The notes under the pieces: model-generated
Database searches by the model: none
What the model was told of the DNA's origin: nothing
Seen by the model: the letters and a program-made list of their open reading frames with translations, nothing else
NCBI RefSeq assembly: GCF_964204645.1
Contig: NC_134036.1
Location: 7,924,704 to 7,988,703 of the forward strand
Origin: Tubulanus polymorphus
Lineage: Eukaryota; Nemertea; Palaeonemertea; Tubulaniformes; Tubulanidae
Length of the DNA stretch: 64,000 nt
Direction: 5' to 3'
Shown here: piece by piece, positions 51,965-63,489 of the stretch
Position numbering within the stretch: position 1 is the first letter of the stretch
Layout: every line of letters begins with the position of its first letter
Position numbers and translations under genes: made by a program

Positions 51965-52829
51965 TAAGCATCCAAGACCTTACGGTGGCAATGTTTTTGA
52001 AAGACACACGATGCAATGAATTTTGATTTCAAATAGTTTAGTACCAGCGTCAACCATTTCAATATCACGCGATGACTGGTATAGCACGTATCTGGATATG
52101 CTCTTGGTCTCAATACTTTCAAAACAGACCCGTAGCCCGGGATTTTGATCACAAACTTTGAAAAGGAAAGTTGGCTACAAAAAGTACCATATTTCAAAGG
52201 TTTAGGCAATAGGTCGAAATACTATTGCTTTGAATAGTCTTAACGCGATTCGACAATTAAGATTAAACTCATTGGCATCTTATGTCGGTTGTAGGCTCTG
52301 TCGGTTGTAAGCTCTTTTCGCATCATGAAGATAGAAAGGGAAATACAATATTGAAATGCCTTTGATACGTTTGCTTTCAGTTAAGCAGGTTTACTTGTTT
52401 TGGAAACCATCATATTTGGGAATGGACATCTTTTGGCTGCACTTCAAAACCTGTAAATAGTGGATATATTGATAATTGAAGAAATTCTATAATTCTAATT
52501 TTGTAAGATAAAATTTATTATTTTGAAACCAAAATGTGTTTATGGATATTGAATCATATCCTTCTAAAATACAAGATCTCAACAACCAACCAAGACGCGT
52601 ATACAAAAAAAAACTCAAATCAAACCTGACAGAAATTATGCAAAGCAAATTCAAAGGACTTTCGGACTGCGAATTAAAATAACGAATTTTCAAAAATGGT
52701 TACCGTCATTTCCTTATCTCTGCAGACTAATGTCACTGATGTCACTATTCACTAATGTCACTGCGGACTTTCAAACATTATAAGAAGGATATTCCGCTAT
52801 GACCGATCATATCGAATACAATCACCCCA
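51965..52829 (+). mobile_element. Penelope-like retroelement fragments (copy C)
   Basis: Matches the ends of copies A and B: the TTACGGTGGCAATGTTTTTGA start, the GCAGGTTTACTTGTTTTGGA segment, and the AT-rich tail (52470-52820) shared with 12150-12480. The reverse-transcriptase core is deleted. The DIRS block begins at 52830. Confidence 0.55.
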
Positions 52830-52970
52830 GTATTTCCATCGAGTACTGTACCCTTTCCTATGGTTTTTGCCAATATTTTCTAAATTTGGATTTATCGCCA
52901 ATGGTTTTTCTATACGACCCGGCCCTGCGGTATTGCATTTAGCCACCGGCGAAATCCGCCATCTTTTTTC
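52830..52970. repeat. DIRS left terminal repeat (left arm)
   Basis: Begins GTATTTCCATCGAGTACTG and is inverted at 62080-62222. It also matches the right terminal repeat of DIRS-B in reverse complement, apart from the outermost bases. Confidence 0.8.
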
Positions 52971-53173
52971 TTGGCGTTCTCGCAGTAGAACGCGTTGGAT
53001 TTTTTCGCCGTAAAAATCTGGGAATTAGGATATTAGGGAGTTTTCACTCTCGTAACGGTGAGTCCGTTCGGTTTGGGGGTTATCCCTGATTTCTTTTTTT
53101 CCGTAAGAATTTTATTTACAAATATAATTTGATTGAATTGAATTGAATTGTTTTGATTTGTAACAGGATAATT

Positions 53174-55465
53174 ATGCCACCCCCTCCCAAGGGTCAGCAT
53201 CGTGGCGGGGAGGGATGCGGGCATTTGTTTGGCGCCTGGGACAACCACGATTCATGTGCGTCGTGCAGGCGCAAATCCGGTCAAATATGTGCAAGGAGCA
53301 ATCCTTGCAATATTTGCGTCGTGTGGTCCGAGGACCTTTGGCTTCGGGCCGATAAGGCTCTTAAACTAAGAGATCGTCGTCGAGTTAGCAGGGATTCGTC
53401 GGTTTCGGCCGATGTGCCAACCGACGTTTCTAATCCTGTTTCTTATCGTAAAGCGGAGCGGTCGCCGGTCGTTCAGGTACGATCGGCTTCCCAACTCCGT
53501 TCACCGGGGAGGAACGCTGGTTCACCGGCACCGGTCTCTGGTCATTCACCGGTCTCTGGTCGTTCACCGGCACCGGTCTCCGGTCATTCACCGGTCTCTG
53601 GTCGTTCACCGGTTCGGCCGGTTCGGCCGGTTCAGACTACATGTTCGGAACCGAGCGCGCGCCGCGGTAGTCGCGAACGGCCCGCACCGGTTCGGTCGGT
53701 ACCGGTCCGGTCCGGGTCGGGCATCGGTCAGGTTCGGTCCGGTTCGGCCACCGGTCCGGTCCAGACGTCGTCCGGTTCAAAACATCCGGTACGTTCATCG
53801 TCTGATTCTGATCGTCGCTCCGGGGATAGAGCTCGCTCTCCCACTAGATTTAGACGCCGTGAGCGTAATAAACGAGCAAGATCTCCTTCTCGCAGATCAA
53901 GGTTTGATCGCGAGAGGGACTACGATCGTTATTGTCGGAAGTTTCGCCGTCGGTCTTCTCATCGTTCGTCGACGTCGGTTAGCGATGAAAGCGATTCTTC
54001 TAGTAGGTCGCGATCCCGTTCGAGGGACCGTCACCGAAGTCGGCATGATCGTCGGGATACTGGAAAATACCTGACTCAGAAGGATTTCCATGTATTTGAG
54101 GAGAAAATTTTAAACTTGTTATCTTCGTCGCAACAAGTCGCTGCAACTTCTACAACAGGTAAGCCTATTCCTGATTGTCCGGTTAGAAGTTCGCCAGCCC
54201 ACTCAGTTTTTCGGAATTCTGACTCTGAATTCCTGGATGCTGCGGTAGGGTCTGATTTCAATGAGGATCCGGTCCCAGAGGCGGCAATTCCTTCTGGGGT
54301 CGTTCCTGTCGCAAGCAATTGTGGGTTGCCCCAGACGATGGGGGCTTCCCTGGCTCGCAATGTATCTCCGTCCCGTTCAGTTTTATCCGAACCAGCGGGG
54401 GACATGCCATCTAGAGCGATGATAAGTGAGTTCTTTGTCAAGCACGGGGCAACTCGCGCTAAGCCCACAGCAGCTCCTCTGGTCGGTGAGTCAATGGAAG
54501 CTTATCGCCCTCCGGACTCCGATCTTAACGTTTTACGGGAATCGTCAGCGGTTTCAAGAGAATGGGCTCGATTGGATACGCAATTATGGGGTGAATGTCG
54601 GCCTGGAACTTTTTCATTTCCCCCTCCAGAACGGGGTATGAAATCTGGGAAATATTTTAGTTCAACCGATCCACCTATAGGCGCATTTCGCTCGGCGTAT
54701 TACGCAACTCCAGGTGCTGTGGATCACAGTCATAACTGCCTGGATGCTGATTATACTTTGATCAGCCCGGATACTGTTACAGCACAGTCGGGTATTCGTT
54801 TGCCTAAGTCCGGTTTGGTGGCCATGACGTCAATCCTGGACAATCTTACCAGGGTTGGTTCGTTTCAAGATATGGCACTTAAGGTGTTGACGGGTGAGCT
54901 TCGCGAGACTCACGCCGCCGTTCATGCGGGCTCCGACCCAGAGTCAGTTGCCCTAAAACTGGAGGGAATGGACCGGATTATCCAATCTTTGGCTCGGTCT
55001 GTTTCGCATGTAATTCCGTTGTCGGTTCGGGGTCAGGCTAATCTGGTGTTAGCCTCCCGTCAGTCAGTGATGGACTCCAGTGCCAAAACTCGTCTACCGG
55101 ATATGGTGTCCAATGCTTTGCTGAGAGCCCCATTGGGGACGTCTTCACGTCTCTTCTCCGGTTGGTGCGCTCCGGTTTCCGCAGAGCTGAGGAAGATTCG
55201 GGAGGTTCAGGCCAAGTCCAACCCCCGAACTGCGTGGAAAAAGCGTTCTGGTCCGACGCCGGCGGCGCAAGGTTCGGCACGGACGCAAACAGGACCATCT
55301 CAAACTTCAGCGCTTTCTCAGGCGGCTTCGGATGCCGGTTGGAGAACTAGCGCGCAACTTCAACAATCGTGTCAAGCCTCGTCCGGTCGTAACAGTTCCG
55401 GTTCGTATCGAGGCAAGGGGAAGGCTCCAAAAAGGGGCTCTTCCTTTCGGAAAAACTCGAAATGA
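53174..55465 (+). CDS. DIRS Gag-like protein, 763 aa
   Basis: Intact. The likely start is the ATG at 53174 (MPPPPKGQHRGG). A Cys-rich N-terminus (CGHLF...CASCRRKSGQIC...CNICVVW, residues about 15-52) may bind zinc. A Ser/Pro/Val repeat region (about 125-160) is followed by a long Arg/Ser-rich, probably RNA-binding stretch (about 215-300). The C-terminal half is globular (ESMEAYRP, GIRLPKSGLVAMTSILDNL). This is the typical DIRS first ORF and would package element RNA. The stop at 55463-55465 is followed in the same frame by the RT-bearing frame. Confidence 0.8.
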   Translation: MPPPPKGQHRGGEGCGHLFGAWDNHDSCASCRRKSGQICARSNPCNICVVWSEDLWLRADKALKLRDRRRVSRDSSVSADVPTDVSNPVSYRKAERSPVVQVRSASQLRSPGRNAGSPAPVSGHSPVSGRSPAPVSGHSPVSGRSPVRPVRPVQTTCSEPSARRGSRERPAPVRSVPVRSGSGIGQVRSGSATGPVQTSSGSKHPVRSSSDSDRRSGDRARSPTRFRRRERNKRARSPSRRSRFDRERDYDRYCRKFRRRSSHRSSTSVSDESDSSSRSRSRSRDRHRSRHDRRDTGKYLTQKDFHVFEEKILNLLSSSQQVAATSTTGKPIPDCPVRSSPAHSVFRNSDSEFLDAAVGSDFNEDPVPEAAIPSGVVPVASNCGLPQTMGASLARNVSPSRSVLSEPAGDMPSRAMISEFFVKHGATRAKPTAAPLVGESMEAYRPPDSDLNVLRESSAVSREWARLDTQLWGECRPGTFSFPPPERGMKSGKYFSSTDPPIGAFRSAYYATPGAVDHSHNCLDADYTLISPDTVTAQSGIRLPKSGLVAMTSILDNLTRVGSFQDMALKVLTGELRETHAAVHAGSDPESVALKLEGMDRIIQSLARSVSHVIPLSVRGQANLVLASRQSVMDSSAKTRLPDMVSNALLRAPLGTSSRLFSGWCAPVSAELRKIREVQAKSNPRTAWKKRSGPTPAAQGSARTQTGPSQTSALSQAASDAGWRTSAQLQQSCQASSGRNSSGSYRGKGKAPKRGSSFRKNSK

Positions 55466-56942
55466 ATTCTTGGGACCAGTGGGAGGTTGTCTGCAGCAGG
55501 CAGCAACCCACTGGTCCGACCTCTTTGGAGACGGTTGGCCCTCCCGGGTCGTCTCTCGGGGCTACCGTCTCCGTTTCCTAAGGCGACCGCGCCTGATGAG
55601 GTCACCTCCCGACATGCGGCCAAAACCAGGTCAGGAGGCCTTAATCTCTCCGGCTCTCAAGGAACTGGCAGAGAAGGGAGCGATAGAACCAGTTTGCAAC
55701 GAAACTTCTCCCGGCTGGTTTTCTCGAATATTCATGGTACCAAAGGCCACAGGGGGTCAACGGAGACAGTGATAGATCTGTCATCCCTCAATCGGCACCT
55801 AGACATTCCAAGGTTCCGGATGACCAAGCCCAAGGACGTGATTCAAGGGCTCCGTCCGGGTCAATGGGCGGCTTCATTGGACCTGAAAGATGCTTACTTT
55901 CAGGTTCCAATTCACCCAAAATCTCGGCGATTTCTCAGGATAAAGTGGAAAGGCCGCCAGTTCCAATTCAGGTCTCTTCCATTTGGCCTCAGTACGGCCC
56001 CGTGGGTTTTCACCAAGTTGGTCAAGTCAGTTCAGAAGGTACTTCAGTCAAGGGGTGTTCGACTGTTCGTTTACCTCGACGACTGGTTAATAGTCGCGAA
56101 TTCGGCTCAGGAATGTCGGGAGGCAATGACCTCAGTCTTGGACTTAGTCCATCAGCGAGGGTTCCGCGTAAACAGGGAAAAATCTCAGTTGACGCCGGCC
56201 CAACAGTTCACTTATCTCGGCATGGACTTCGATCTCCGAATCGGCAAAGTCTTTCCGTCTATGGTTCGAGTGGCCAAACTTCAAGAAGCTGTAGCGGGAG
56301 TGTCCACAACCCCGAGAACAGCTCGTTACTGGTCACGGCTTCTAGGCTCCATCAGCTCCATGGGTCTGGTGGTGCCCTTAGGCCGCCTCAGAAGCAGGCG
56401 CTTGCAACAATATTGGAAGGTCTTCTGGTCTCAGTCGAAGGGCAACTGGGAGGCCTTGATTCCCGTACCTCCAACCGATCTAAGTCCGGATCTTCAGTGG
56501 TGGGCGGCCACTACGAATCTTCGGCTCGGGGTGTCACTAGCCCCGTTAGAGGCTCCAGTTCGTGTATTCACGGATGCCAGTCACCAAGGTTGGGGGGCAC
56601 ATCTGGAGAACCGAGTCAAAGCCGGGAAATGGTCTCGCTACGAGGCCACCAACCACATAAATTTCCTAGAAATGCTGGCCGTGTGGAAGGCCCTGAAGTT
56701 CTTTCACAGGAGAGTGGAGGGCCACCACGTTTGGTTAGCCACAGACAATTCAACAGTGAGGGCTTACCTTCAGAACCAAGGGGGCACTCAGAAACCCTCA
56801 CAGGTCTGTCGGCCAAAATTCTTCTTTGGTGCCAGACAAAGGGCGTGTCCCTGACTGTGGCACATTTAGCAGGGAAAAGGAACGTGATGGCCGATGCTCT
56901 GTCTCGTCGAGGTCAGGCTATTGCGACAGAATGGGTTCTCCA
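55466..56942 (+). pseudogene. DIRS reverse transcriptase/RNase H, truncated
   Basis: The RT N-terminal region (KELAEKGAIEPV, GWFSRIFMVPKATGG) lies in the frame that overlaps Gag (55332-55772). The rest, from VIDLSSLNRHL on, is one base away, so a frameshift at about 55760 separates them. Catalytic motifs: SLDLKDAYFQVP and VYLDDWLI. RNase H follows: FTDASHQG, FLEMLAVW, ATDNSTVR and HLAGKRNVMADALS. The gene stops at the palindrome centre (about 56942), losing the region between RNase H and the recombinase. The same frameshift is in the right copy. Confidence 0.82.
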
Positions 56943-56949
56943 GAAAGGG

Positions 56950-57817
56950 AAAGATTCTCCTTCAATAAAATGTCCTTGATCATTGAAGAGACCCATCGGG
57001 CTACTGTGTCCCGCGAAATATCACCCTTTAGGTGATCCAGCAGCGGAATAAATAACCGCTCCCGTGAACCCCTCCGTGAAGCAGAGCGATCTAAATAGAA
57101 ACACAACGCCCGCACAGGACATAAAGTCCTGTCTGGGATGCCCGGTTCCACTCGATGTTTTAGGGCTTCAATTCGCCATTGACGCCCAACCGAGCCTGGT
57201 CGTTGGTTCTTTGCCATAAATTCCAAAGCAGGCCGCAGCGAAACAAATTCATTCGCTGGCCCAAAGACAATGTGACCTTGTCGGACTGAAAGCGCATGAA
57301 TCTCAGAGCGACGGGCCGAGCAAGCCAAGAACAGCAAAAATACAGTCTTTTTTGACAAATTTGCAAAAGACGCTGCCGAAAGAGGTTCAAATGGAGCCTC
57401 CATTAACTTCTTCAAAATTACAGACAGATCCCATGGTGGAACTGTCCTTGTTACCCGAGGCCGGGAAATAGAAAACCCAGCAACCAGCTGGGATATCCGA
57501 TGATCCCCTGCTACATTTGGCCATCCAGAAGCACGCAATGTATGAGAAATCGCGGAGCGGTAACCTTTAATAGTTATGACCTGTAAACCTTTTGCTACAA
57601 ATAGGTGCAGTAAAAAATCTGCCAATTGAGCTACAGAGGGTGAGCATGGATCAATTTCCCCTGCAGCACACCAATCCGCAAAATGACTCCATTTGGCATC
57701 GTAAATGGTACTTGTTGATGGCCGCTTAGATCCTGCGATAAAGGAGGCAGCCTGTTCTGAAAAGCCTGAAGCTGACAAGGATCGCTGGACAATGGCCAGG
57801 CGAGCAGATTTAACCAC
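56950..57817 (-). pseudogene. YR: DIRS tyrosine recombinase, C-terminally truncated
   Basis: Open from 57817 to the palindrome junction. Core N-terminal SAM-like region (STIYDAKWSHFADWC, IKGYRSAISHTL) and the first catalytic Arg (CSARRSEIHAL) are present. The HxxR box and the Tyr, seen in DIRS-B at about 13830 and 13945, are missing because the copy is cut at KENLS near 56950. The frame then runs into antisense of the left arm. Not functional. Confidence 0.85.
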
Positions 57818-59803
57818 TGGCTGTTTGGATGATGCCGAAGATCCCCTGAGACAGAAGCGATGGGAAATTCGGAAGAATCCTGGGGTTGTCGCACAGTAGG
57901 TTGAGAAGTGGTAGGAACCATTTCTGAGCCGGCCAACATGGTGCTACCAGAACTATGTTGCAATTGACTGATCTCTCTATTTGATCCAGTAAGCGCGGCA
58001 GGACTGGTGTGGGCGGGAACGCATACGCATGCATCCCTGACCAGTCCAGAGAGAAGGCATCGACCCCCCACGCTTCCGCGTCTGGAAACGGGGACACAAA
58101 CAGAGGACACCTCCGATTGAACCGGGTGGCAAACAGATCCAGCAGCGGATTGCCAAAAATGCCCCGAACCCGATCGGCTACTTCTTGGTGGAGAACCCAT
58201 TCTGTCGCAATAGCCTGACCTCGACGAGACAGAGCATCGGCCATCACGTTCCTTTTCCCTGCTAAATGTGCCACAGTCAGGGACACGCCCTTTGTCTGGC
58301 ACCAAAGAAGAATTTTGGCCGACAGACCTGTGAGGGTTTCTGAGTGAGTGCCCCCTTGGTTCTGAAGGTAAGCCCTCACTGTTGAATTGTCTGTGGCTAA
58401 CCAAACGTGGTGGCCCTCCACTCTCCTGTGAAAGAACTTCAGGGCCTTCCACACGGCCAGCATTTCTAGGAAATTTATGTGGTTGGTGGCCTCGTAGCGA
58501 GACCATTTCCCGGCTTTGACTCGGTTCTCCAGATGTGCCCTCCAACCTTGGTGACTGGCATCCGTGAATACACGAACTGGAGCCTCTAACGGGGCTAGTG
58601 ACACCCCGAGCCGAAGATTCGTAGTGGCCGCCCACCACTGAAGATCCGGACTTAGATCGGTTGGAGGTACGGGAATCAAGGCCTCCCAGTTGCCCTTCGA
58701 CTGAGACCAGAAGACCTTCCAATATTGTTGCAAGCGCCTGCTTCTGAGGCGGCCTAAGGGCACCACCAGACCCATGGAGCTGATGGAGCCTAGAAGCCGT
58801 GACCAGTAACGAGCTGTTCTCGGGGTTATGGACACTCCCGCTACAGCTTCTTGAAGTTTGGCCACTCGAACCATAGACGGAAAGACTTTGCCGATTCGGA
58901 GATCGAAGTCCATGCCGAGATAAGTGAACTGTTGGGCCGACGTCAACTGAGATTTTTCCCTGTTTACGCGGAACCCTCGCTGATGGACTAAGTCCAAGAC
59001 TGAGGTCATTGCCTCCCGACATTCCTGAGCCGAATTCGCGACTATTAACCAGTCGTCGAGGTAAACGAACAGTCGAACACCCCTTGACTGAAGTACCTTC
59101 TGAACTGACTTGACCAACTTGGTGAAAACCCACGGGGCCGTACTGAGGCCAAATGGAAGAGACCTGAATTGGAACTGGCGGCCTTTCCACTTTATCCTGA
59201 GAAATCGCCGAGATTTTGGGTGAATTGGAACCTGAAAGTAAGCATCTTTCAGGTCCAATGAAGCCGCCCATTGACCCGGACGGAGCCCTTGAATCACGTC
59301 CTTGGGCTTGGTCATCCGGAACCTTGGAATGTCTAGGTGCCGATTGAGGGATGACAGATCTATCACTGTCTCCGTTGACCCCCTGTGGCCTTTGGTACCA
59401 TGAATATTCGAGAAAACCAGCCGGGAGAAGTTTCGTTGCAAACTGGTTCTATCGCTCCCTTCTCTGCCAGTTCCTTGAGAGCCGGAGAGATTAAGGCCTC
59501 CTGACCTGGTTTTGGCCGCATGTCGGGAGGTGACCTCATCAGGCGCGGTCGCCTTAGGAAACGGAGACGGTAGCCCCGAGAGACGACCCGGGAGGGCCAA
59601 CCGTCTCCAAAGAGGTCGGACCAGTGGGTTGCTGCCTGCTGCAGACAACCTCCCACTGGTCCCAAGAATTCATTTCGAGTTTTTCCGAAAGGAAGAGCCC
59701 CTTTTTGGAGCCTTCCCCTTGCCTCGATACGAACCGGAACTGTTACGACCGGACGAGGCTTGACACGATTGTTGAAGTTGCGCGCTAGTTCTCCAACCGG
59801 CAT
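57810..59803 (-). pseudogene. DIRS reverse transcriptase/RNase H (right copy)
   Basis: Full-length relative of 55466-56942. RT motifs SLDLKDAYFQVP and VYLDDWLI, the four RNase H blocks, and the C-terminal extension (EVADRVRG, LLDLFATRFN, LVAPCWPAQKWF) are open from 59648 to 57810 (612 codons). The N-terminal RT part is in another frame (59803-59363), with the same shift as the left copy. One RNase H substitution against the left arm: HQGWRAHL for HQGWGAHL. It ends overlapping the recombinase start by 8 bp. Confidence 0.82.
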
Positions 59804-61888
59804 CCGAAGCCGCCTGAGAAAGCGCTGAAGTTTGAGATGGTCCTGTTTGCGTCCGTGCCGAACCTTGCGCCGCCGGCGTCGGACCAGAACGCTTTTTCCA
59901 CGCAGTTCGGGGGTTGGACTTGGCCTGAACCTCCCGAATCTTCCTCAGCTCTGCGGAAACCGGAGCGCACCAACCGGAGAAGAGACGTGAAGACGTCCCC
60001 AATGGGGCTCTCAGCAAAGCATTGGACACCATATCCGGTAGACGAGTTTTGGCACTGGAGTCCATCACTGACTGACGGGAGGCTAACACCAGATTAGCCT
60101 GACCCCGAACCGACAACGGAATTACATGCGAAACAGACCGAGCCAAAGATTGGATATTCCGGTCCATTCCCTCCAGTTTTAGGGCAACTGACTCTGGGTC
60201 GGAGCCCGCATGAACGGCGGCGTGAGTCTCGCGAAGCTCACCCGTCAACACCTTAAGTGCCATATCTTGAAACGAACCAACCCTGGTAAGATTGTCCAGG
60301 ATTGACGTCATGGCCACCAAACCGGACTTAGGCAAACGAATACCCGACTGTGCTGTAACAGTATCCGGGCTGATCAAAGTATAATCAGCATCCAGGCAGT
60401 TATGACTGTGATCCACAGCACCTGGAGTTGCGTAATACGCCGAGCGAAATGCGCCTATAGGTGGATCGGTTGAACTAAAATATTTCCCAGATTTCATACC
60501 CCGTTCTGGAGGGGGAAATGAAAAAGTTCCAGGCCGACATTCACCCCATAATTGCGTATCCAATCGAGCCCATTCTCTTGAAACCGCTGACGATTCCCGT
60601 AAAACGTTAAGATCGGAGTCCTGAGGGCGATAAGCTTCCATTGACTCACCGACCAGAAGAGCTGCTGTGGGCTTAGCGCGAGTTGCCCCGTGCTTGACAA
60701 AGAACTCACTTATCATCGCTCTAAATGGCATGTCCCCCGCTGGTTCGGATAAAACTGAACGGGACGGAGATACATTGCGAGCCAGGGAAGCCCCCATCGT
60801 CTGGGGCAACCCACAATTGCTTGCGACAGGAACGACCCCAGAAGGAATTGCCGCCTCTGGGACCGGATCCTCATTGAAATCAGACCCTACCGCAGCATCC
60901 AGGAATTCAGAGTCAGAATTCCGAAAAACTGAGTGGGCTGGCGAACTTCTAACCGGACAATCAGGAATAGGCTTACCTGTTGTAGAAGTTGCAGCGACTT
61001 GTTGCGACGAAGATAACAAGTTTAAAATTTTCTCCTCAAATACATGGAAATCCTTCTGAGTCAGGTATTTTCCAGTATCCCGACGATCATGCCGACTTCG
61101 GTGACGGTCCCTCGAACGGGATCGCGACCTACTAGAAGAATCGCTTTCATCGCTAACCGACGTCGACGAACGATGAGAAGACCGACGGCGAAACTTCCGA
61201 CAATAACGATCGTAGTCCCTCTCGCGATCAAACCTTGATCTGCGAGAAGGAGATCTTGCTCGTTTATTACGCTCACGGCGTCTAAATCTAGTGGGAGAGC
61301 GAGCTCTATCCCCGGAGCGACGATCAGAATCAGACGATGAACGTACCGGATGTTTTGAACCGGACGACGTCTGGACCGGACCGGTGGCCGAACCGGACCG
61401 GACCGGTACCGACCGAACCGGTGCGGGCCGTTCGCGACTACCGCGGCGCGCGCTCGGTTCCGAACATGTAGTCTGAACCGGCCGAACCGGCCGAACCGGT
61501 GAACGACCAGAGACCGGTGACCGGAGACCGGTGCCGGTGAACCAGCGTTCCTCCCCGGTGAACGGAGTTGGGAAGCCGATCGTACCTGAACGACCGGCGA
61601 CCGCTCCGCTTTACGATAAGAAACAGGATTAGAAACGTCGGTTGGCACATCGGCCGAAACCGACGAATCCCTGCTAACTCGACGACGATCTCTTAGTTTA
61701 AGAGCCTTATCGGCCCGAAGCCAAAGGTCCTCGGACCACACGACGCAAATATTGCAAGGATTGCTCCTTGCACATATTTGACCGGATTTGCGCCTGCACG
61801 ACGCACATGAATCGTGGTTGTCCCAGGCGCCAAACAAATGCCCGCATCCCTCCCCGCCACGATGCTGACCCTTAGGAGGGGGTGGCAT
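59670..61888 (-). pseudogene. DIRS Gag-like protein (right copy, frameshifted)
   Basis: Same gene as 53174-55465, but the Ser-Pro-Val repeat region is shortened (about 61490-61520). The shortening shifts the frame after PAPVSGH, so the Arg/Ser-rich part is out of frame until a new open stretch from 61019 to 59670. Otherwise nearly identical to the left arm. Confidence 0.8.
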
Positions 61889-62222
61889 AATTACCTGTTA
61901 CAAATTAAATCAATTCAATTCAATCAAATTATATTTGTAAATAAAATTCTTACGGAAAAAAAGAAATCAGGGATAACCCCCAAACCGAACGGACTCACCG
62001 TTACGAGAGTGAAAACTCCCTAATATCCTAATTCCCAGATTTTTACGGCGAAAAAATCCAACGCGTTCTACTGCGAGAACGCCAAGAAAAAAGATGATTT
62101 CGCCGGTGGCTAAATGCAATACCGCAGGGCCGGGTCGTATAGAAAAACCATTGGCGATAAATCCAAATTTAGAAAATATTGGCAAAAACCATAGGAAAGG
62201 GTACAGTACTCGATGGAAATAC

Positions 62223-62689
62223 ACAGCTCTCATCTTCTGCTACGACGAGCAGCCTGTTGTGTTATCATACCAAGCGTGCACGCGCCAAGCAGCTTTACAG
62301 CATCGCCATATAGTAGTCTGTATGAGCGTGTGTGCAACAGTCTAGTGTTTAGCACTCCCGTCCCGCGCACATGTGGAGGCCTTGTGTAGTGAACGTTCGC
62401 TTCACTTCAATCTCAATCAACACAATCACTGGGTATTAAAATGAAACAATACCTATGGCGATATGTGAAATAATTTCTCACCGGCAATGAGCATTCAAAA
62501 TTCGCACACATCTAGTCCAATGAAACGTTCGCCATAAATGGCTTCCCCATAACTATTTTAGTAGTGCCGTAATTCTCCGTATATCCCAAAAGCAGCATAT
62601 CACATTCGCTCTTAGAGACGACGCCCCTCAATCGAGTTCATTGCAATTTTATACGCAAGAGCTAAGAATTTTCCCGCACAAGACGAAAA
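62223..62689. other. Unassigned sequence between DIRS block and P5
   Basis: No gene recognised. Higher GC than the Polinton flanks, with no similarity to other parts of the window that I could see. Probably host or other repeat sequence. Confidence 0.4.
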
Positions 62690-63460
62690 TGAAAATAAAT
62701 TAAGATCAAAAGTAAATAATGCTATAGTAACTAATGCTGCAGATAATTTAATTTAAAAAAACATTTATGGAAGTCACTATAAAATTCCATTAGATTTTGA
62801 ATTGATTAATAATAATGCACCTTTATATAAATATGCAATTCAAGAAGATATAATATTTGAAATAACTTTTGCTCCTGTAAATGAAATAGTATTATCTAGT
62901 GTAATTAAAGATATGGGTTATAAATTATCGAATATATGTTAAGAATATGATAAAGTAAAACTGGAACTATGCAAGTGATGAAATAATAAATGAAAATGTT
63001 GACTTTCCTACAAGATCTATTAACTCTTTTAATGCAATTAATGAAATAATGAATGAAAATGTTGACTTTCCTAGAAGATCTATTAAAGATATTTTATTAT
63101 TTATAAGTAAAGTATATGCTAATGGCACAATAGATGTTGATAATTGTTATAATCCCGAAATATTAAAAGTAGAAATTACAATTGAAGGTACAGCAAATAG
63201 AATATTTTGTCAAGGAATAAGAATAATACATCAATGCGTAGAAATTTAAAAAAAACATTTCATGAATGAAAAAATAAAATCGTCTAAAGATTGTAATATT
63301 AATCAAATTGAATATTATAATGGTAATAAATTTGCATTATGGGTAGATTTTGGAACAACTGAAGATAACTTGTTACATGGTTCGGGGAAAAAATTACAAA
63401 ATACAAAAGATGGAATACAATTAAACATGATCACATTTAGATATTATTCAATATTAATAA
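62690..63460 (+). pseudogene. Major capsid protein remnant (P5)
   Basis: Second half of the capsid gene in broken frames: HKIPLDFELINN-like sequence near 62780, DFPRRSIKDILLF (63055-63105), IEGTANRIFCQGIR near 63190, and TTEDNLLHGSGKKL (63355-63400). At least three stops, one partial duplication, and an internal deletion between the NICLEYD and NFPRRS blocks. Confidence 0.78.
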
Positions 63461-63489
63461 TATAGAAATAATATTAATGATATATATAA

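Larger units (their letters stand above)
52830..62222. mobile_element. Head-to-head DIRS palindrome, 9.4 kb
   Basis: Two DIRS copies point at each other. The left copy runs + from its left terminus (52830) through Gag and RT to mid RNase H (about 56942). The right copy runs - from 62222 through Gag, RT, RNase H and part of the tyrosine recombinase to about 56950. Both outer ends are the same left-type terminus (GTATTTCCATCGAGTACTG). Outer arms of 4.1 kb are nearly identical. The centre is asymmetric: 56950-58195 exists only in the right copy. Neither copy has the 3' end. Confidence 0.9.

Noticed and set aside
57631-59271. Long 546-codon - strand frame overlapping the DIRS RT, with its + strand twin at 55864-56979
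   Set aside because: It is an alternate frame of the RT/RNase H gene; the catalytic motifs are in the other frame.
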